A stretch of 16,665 nucleotides of DNA, taken from NCBI GenBank assembly GCA_003566395.1, contig PXDL01000240.1, positions 1 to 16,665 on the forward strand. Direction: 5' to 3'. This document shows positions 15,558-16,665 of this stretch, piece after piece. Under the pieces are notes generated by a model, which had not been told where the DNA came from, made no database searches, and saw only the letters and a program-made list of their open reading frames with translations. The DNA comes from Balneolia bacterium. GTDB taxonomy: Bacteria > Bacteroidota > Rhodothermia > Balneolales > Cyclonatronaceae. A program made the translations under genes and the position numbers. Every line of letters begins with the position of its first letter. Within the stretch, counting starts at the first letter, position 1.

Positions 15558-15572
15558 CTTGTATTTATTTTG

Positions 15573-15629
15573 TGTTATGCATGATATGTTTTTCGACACT
15601 TTAATTTACTATAAATATCATTAATAACA
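15573..15629. repeat. 15-bp imperfect inverted repeat upstream of the VOC lipoprotein gene
   Basis: The left arm 15573-15587 (TGTTATGCATGATAT) and right arm 15615-15629 (ATATCATTAATAACA) pair at 13 of 15 positions, around a 27-base spacer. It lies 16 bases beyond the chosen ATG, in the 5' leader or promoter. Confidence 0.45.
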
Positions 15630-16082
15630 ACGGTTTTACTATTCGAATACTTTCTAAATCTACTTTTTCATAATCCTATATAGTACATATCACCATTTTG
15701 TTATTTATTCGAAAGCTTTGCTAAGCGAGACTAAATACTTATATATATGCCTACAGACTCCTACGCGTTGCAGCTCACCCGGCAGCCGGCGGATTTTTCA
15801 AGTACTTTTCATCAAAACATGCTCTGATTCACATTTCCCCTTCCAGCTATAGACGGATTGTTTACCGGAATGTATCTGCGGCGATTTTTATTCATCAGAC
15901 GCTTTTTTAATGAAAAAGTTCTGGTGAGCACAGAGCGCAGCGATTTCGCGAAGTGATATCCGGGCTATGGAGCACACTATTTTTGCTGTGGTTCTTTGTG
16001 ATGATGTGCTAAATTCCCGAAACCAACAGTGTGCAGAAAAAAAGTGCTGCATGTACCATTATAACGTGTTTTCTATTTTCCT
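15600..16082. other. Intergenic region at the end of the AT-rich insert, upstream of ilvD
   Basis: This 483-base stretch has no convincing gene. Composition changes near 15770 from very AT-rich to balanced, which I read as the edge of the insert. A tiny ATG frame at 15910 ends after five codons and is not a branched-chain amino acid leader peptide. AGCACA (15971-15976) and TGTGCT (16005-16010) are a weak inverted pair. The ilvD promoter should lie in the right half. Confidence 0.4.
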
Positions 16083-16665
16083 ATGAGTACCAAACCGCTT
16101 AACCGGTGGAGCCGCAGGCTTACCGGGGATAAATCACAGGCCGGTTCCCAGGCGATGCTGCATGCAACCGGGTTGTCCCGGGCCGATTTCGACAAAGCAC
16201 AGGTCGGGATTGCAAGCATGGGCTGGGAAGGCAACCCCTGCAATATGCATCTGAACCAACTCGCCACCATTGTAAAGAAAGGGGTACAGGAGGCGGACAT
16301 GATCGGATTTATATTTCATACCATAGGCGTGAGCGACGGCATTTCGATGGGCACCGAGGGGATGAAATATTCGCTCCAGTCCAGGGAAATCATCGCGGAC
16401 TCCATCGAAACGGTGATGGGAGCGCAGTGGTACGACGGGTTGGTTACTATTCCGGGATGTGACAAGAACATGCCCGGCAGCGTTATGGCGATGCTTCGCC
16501 TCAACCGTCCCTCTTTGATGCTATACGGAGGTACCATAAAACCCGGCGCGCTCGGCTCCCAAAAGCTGGATATCGTCTCCGCTTTCGAGGCTTACGGCCG
16601 TCATTTAAATAATGAACTGGATGAAGCCGGCTACGCAGAAGTGCTGATGCACGCCTGTCCGGGTC
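16083..16665 (+). CDS. ilvD: Dihydroxy-acid dehydratase IlvD, 3' truncated by window edge
   Basis: The first 194 codons of the Fe-S dehydratase that makes 2-keto acids in the valine, isoleucine and leucine pathway. MSTKPLNRWSRRLTGDKSQA is followed by VGIASMGWEGNPCNMHLN with cluster Cys53, then IGVSDGISMGTEGMKYSL, YDGLVTIPGCDKNMPG with Cys126, and HACPG with Cys192 at the window end. These are the three conserved cysteines of the iron-sulfur site. The frame is open to the last base. The family is about 550-570 residues, so roughly a third is seen. The start ATG fits the family N-terminus. Related sugar-acid dehydratases share these motifs, but the match through SDGISMGTEGMKYSL favours IlvD. 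Confidence 0.93.
   Translation, partial: MSTKPLNRWSRRLTGDKSQAGSQAMLHATGLSRADFDKAQVGIASMGWEGNPCNMHLNQLATIVKKGVQEADMIGFIFHTIGVSDGISMGTEGMKYSLQSREIIADSIETVMGAQWYDGLVTIPGCDKNMPGSVMAMLRLNRPSLMLYGGTIKPGALGSQKLDIVSAFEAYGRHLNNELDEAGYAEVLMHACPG

Noticed and set aside
15900..16082. Leader peptide and attenuator before ilvD
   Set aside because: The only small frame (15910) has five codons and no run of Leu, Ile or Val; no terminator/antiterminator pair is clear.

Overview
The window looks like a chromosomal segment of a Bacteroidota-group bacterium, most likely from the Balneolota/Rhodothermota side. This is an inference. Start codons lack Shine-Dalgarno sequences, the GlmU is the non-canonical type known from Bacteroidota, and the HMA-AraC regulator next to copA is of a type I associate with Bacteroidota. 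No rRNA, tRNA, CRISPR array or complete mobile element was seen.

Layout. 1-567 is the 3' part of a CDP-alcohol phosphatidyltransferase, followed by ftsY (655-1620) and a large exported TPR-CHAT protein (1720-4395), all on the + strand. A SirB1-like transglutaminase-fold protein (4435-5298, -) converges on it. Next come a hotdog acyl-CoA thioesterase (5590-5988, +) and, convergent with it, the alternative GlmU-like bifunctional enzyme (5999-7210, -). A 653-base spacer separates that gene from the divergent glmS (7864-9699, +). GlmS and the GlmU-like protein are the first and last steps of UDP-GlcNAc synthesis. A strong intrinsic terminator follows glmS.

A copper module follows: a small regulator with a heavy-metal-binding N-terminus (MVCPRC) fused to an AraC-type HTH (9778-10338), then a Cu+-exporting P1B ATPase CopA with two metal-binding domains (10478-12931). 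The simplest reading is that the fusion senses copper and activates the ATPase gene.

From about 13.0 to 15.77 kb base composition drops sharply (5 G/C in the 60 bases 13741-13800). This AT-rich insert carries four small genes, all on the - strand: a VOC protein, a four-helix membrane protein, an RDD membrane protein and a VOC lipoprotein. Its gaps hold inverted and direct repeats, so it looks like an acquired block. Balanced composition returns before the 5' part of ilvD (16083 to the window end, +).

The most interesting items are the HMA-AraC fusion, with its start codon only 18 bases after the glmS terminator, the exported TPR-CHAT protease-like protein, and the AT-rich insert with its inverted repeats.
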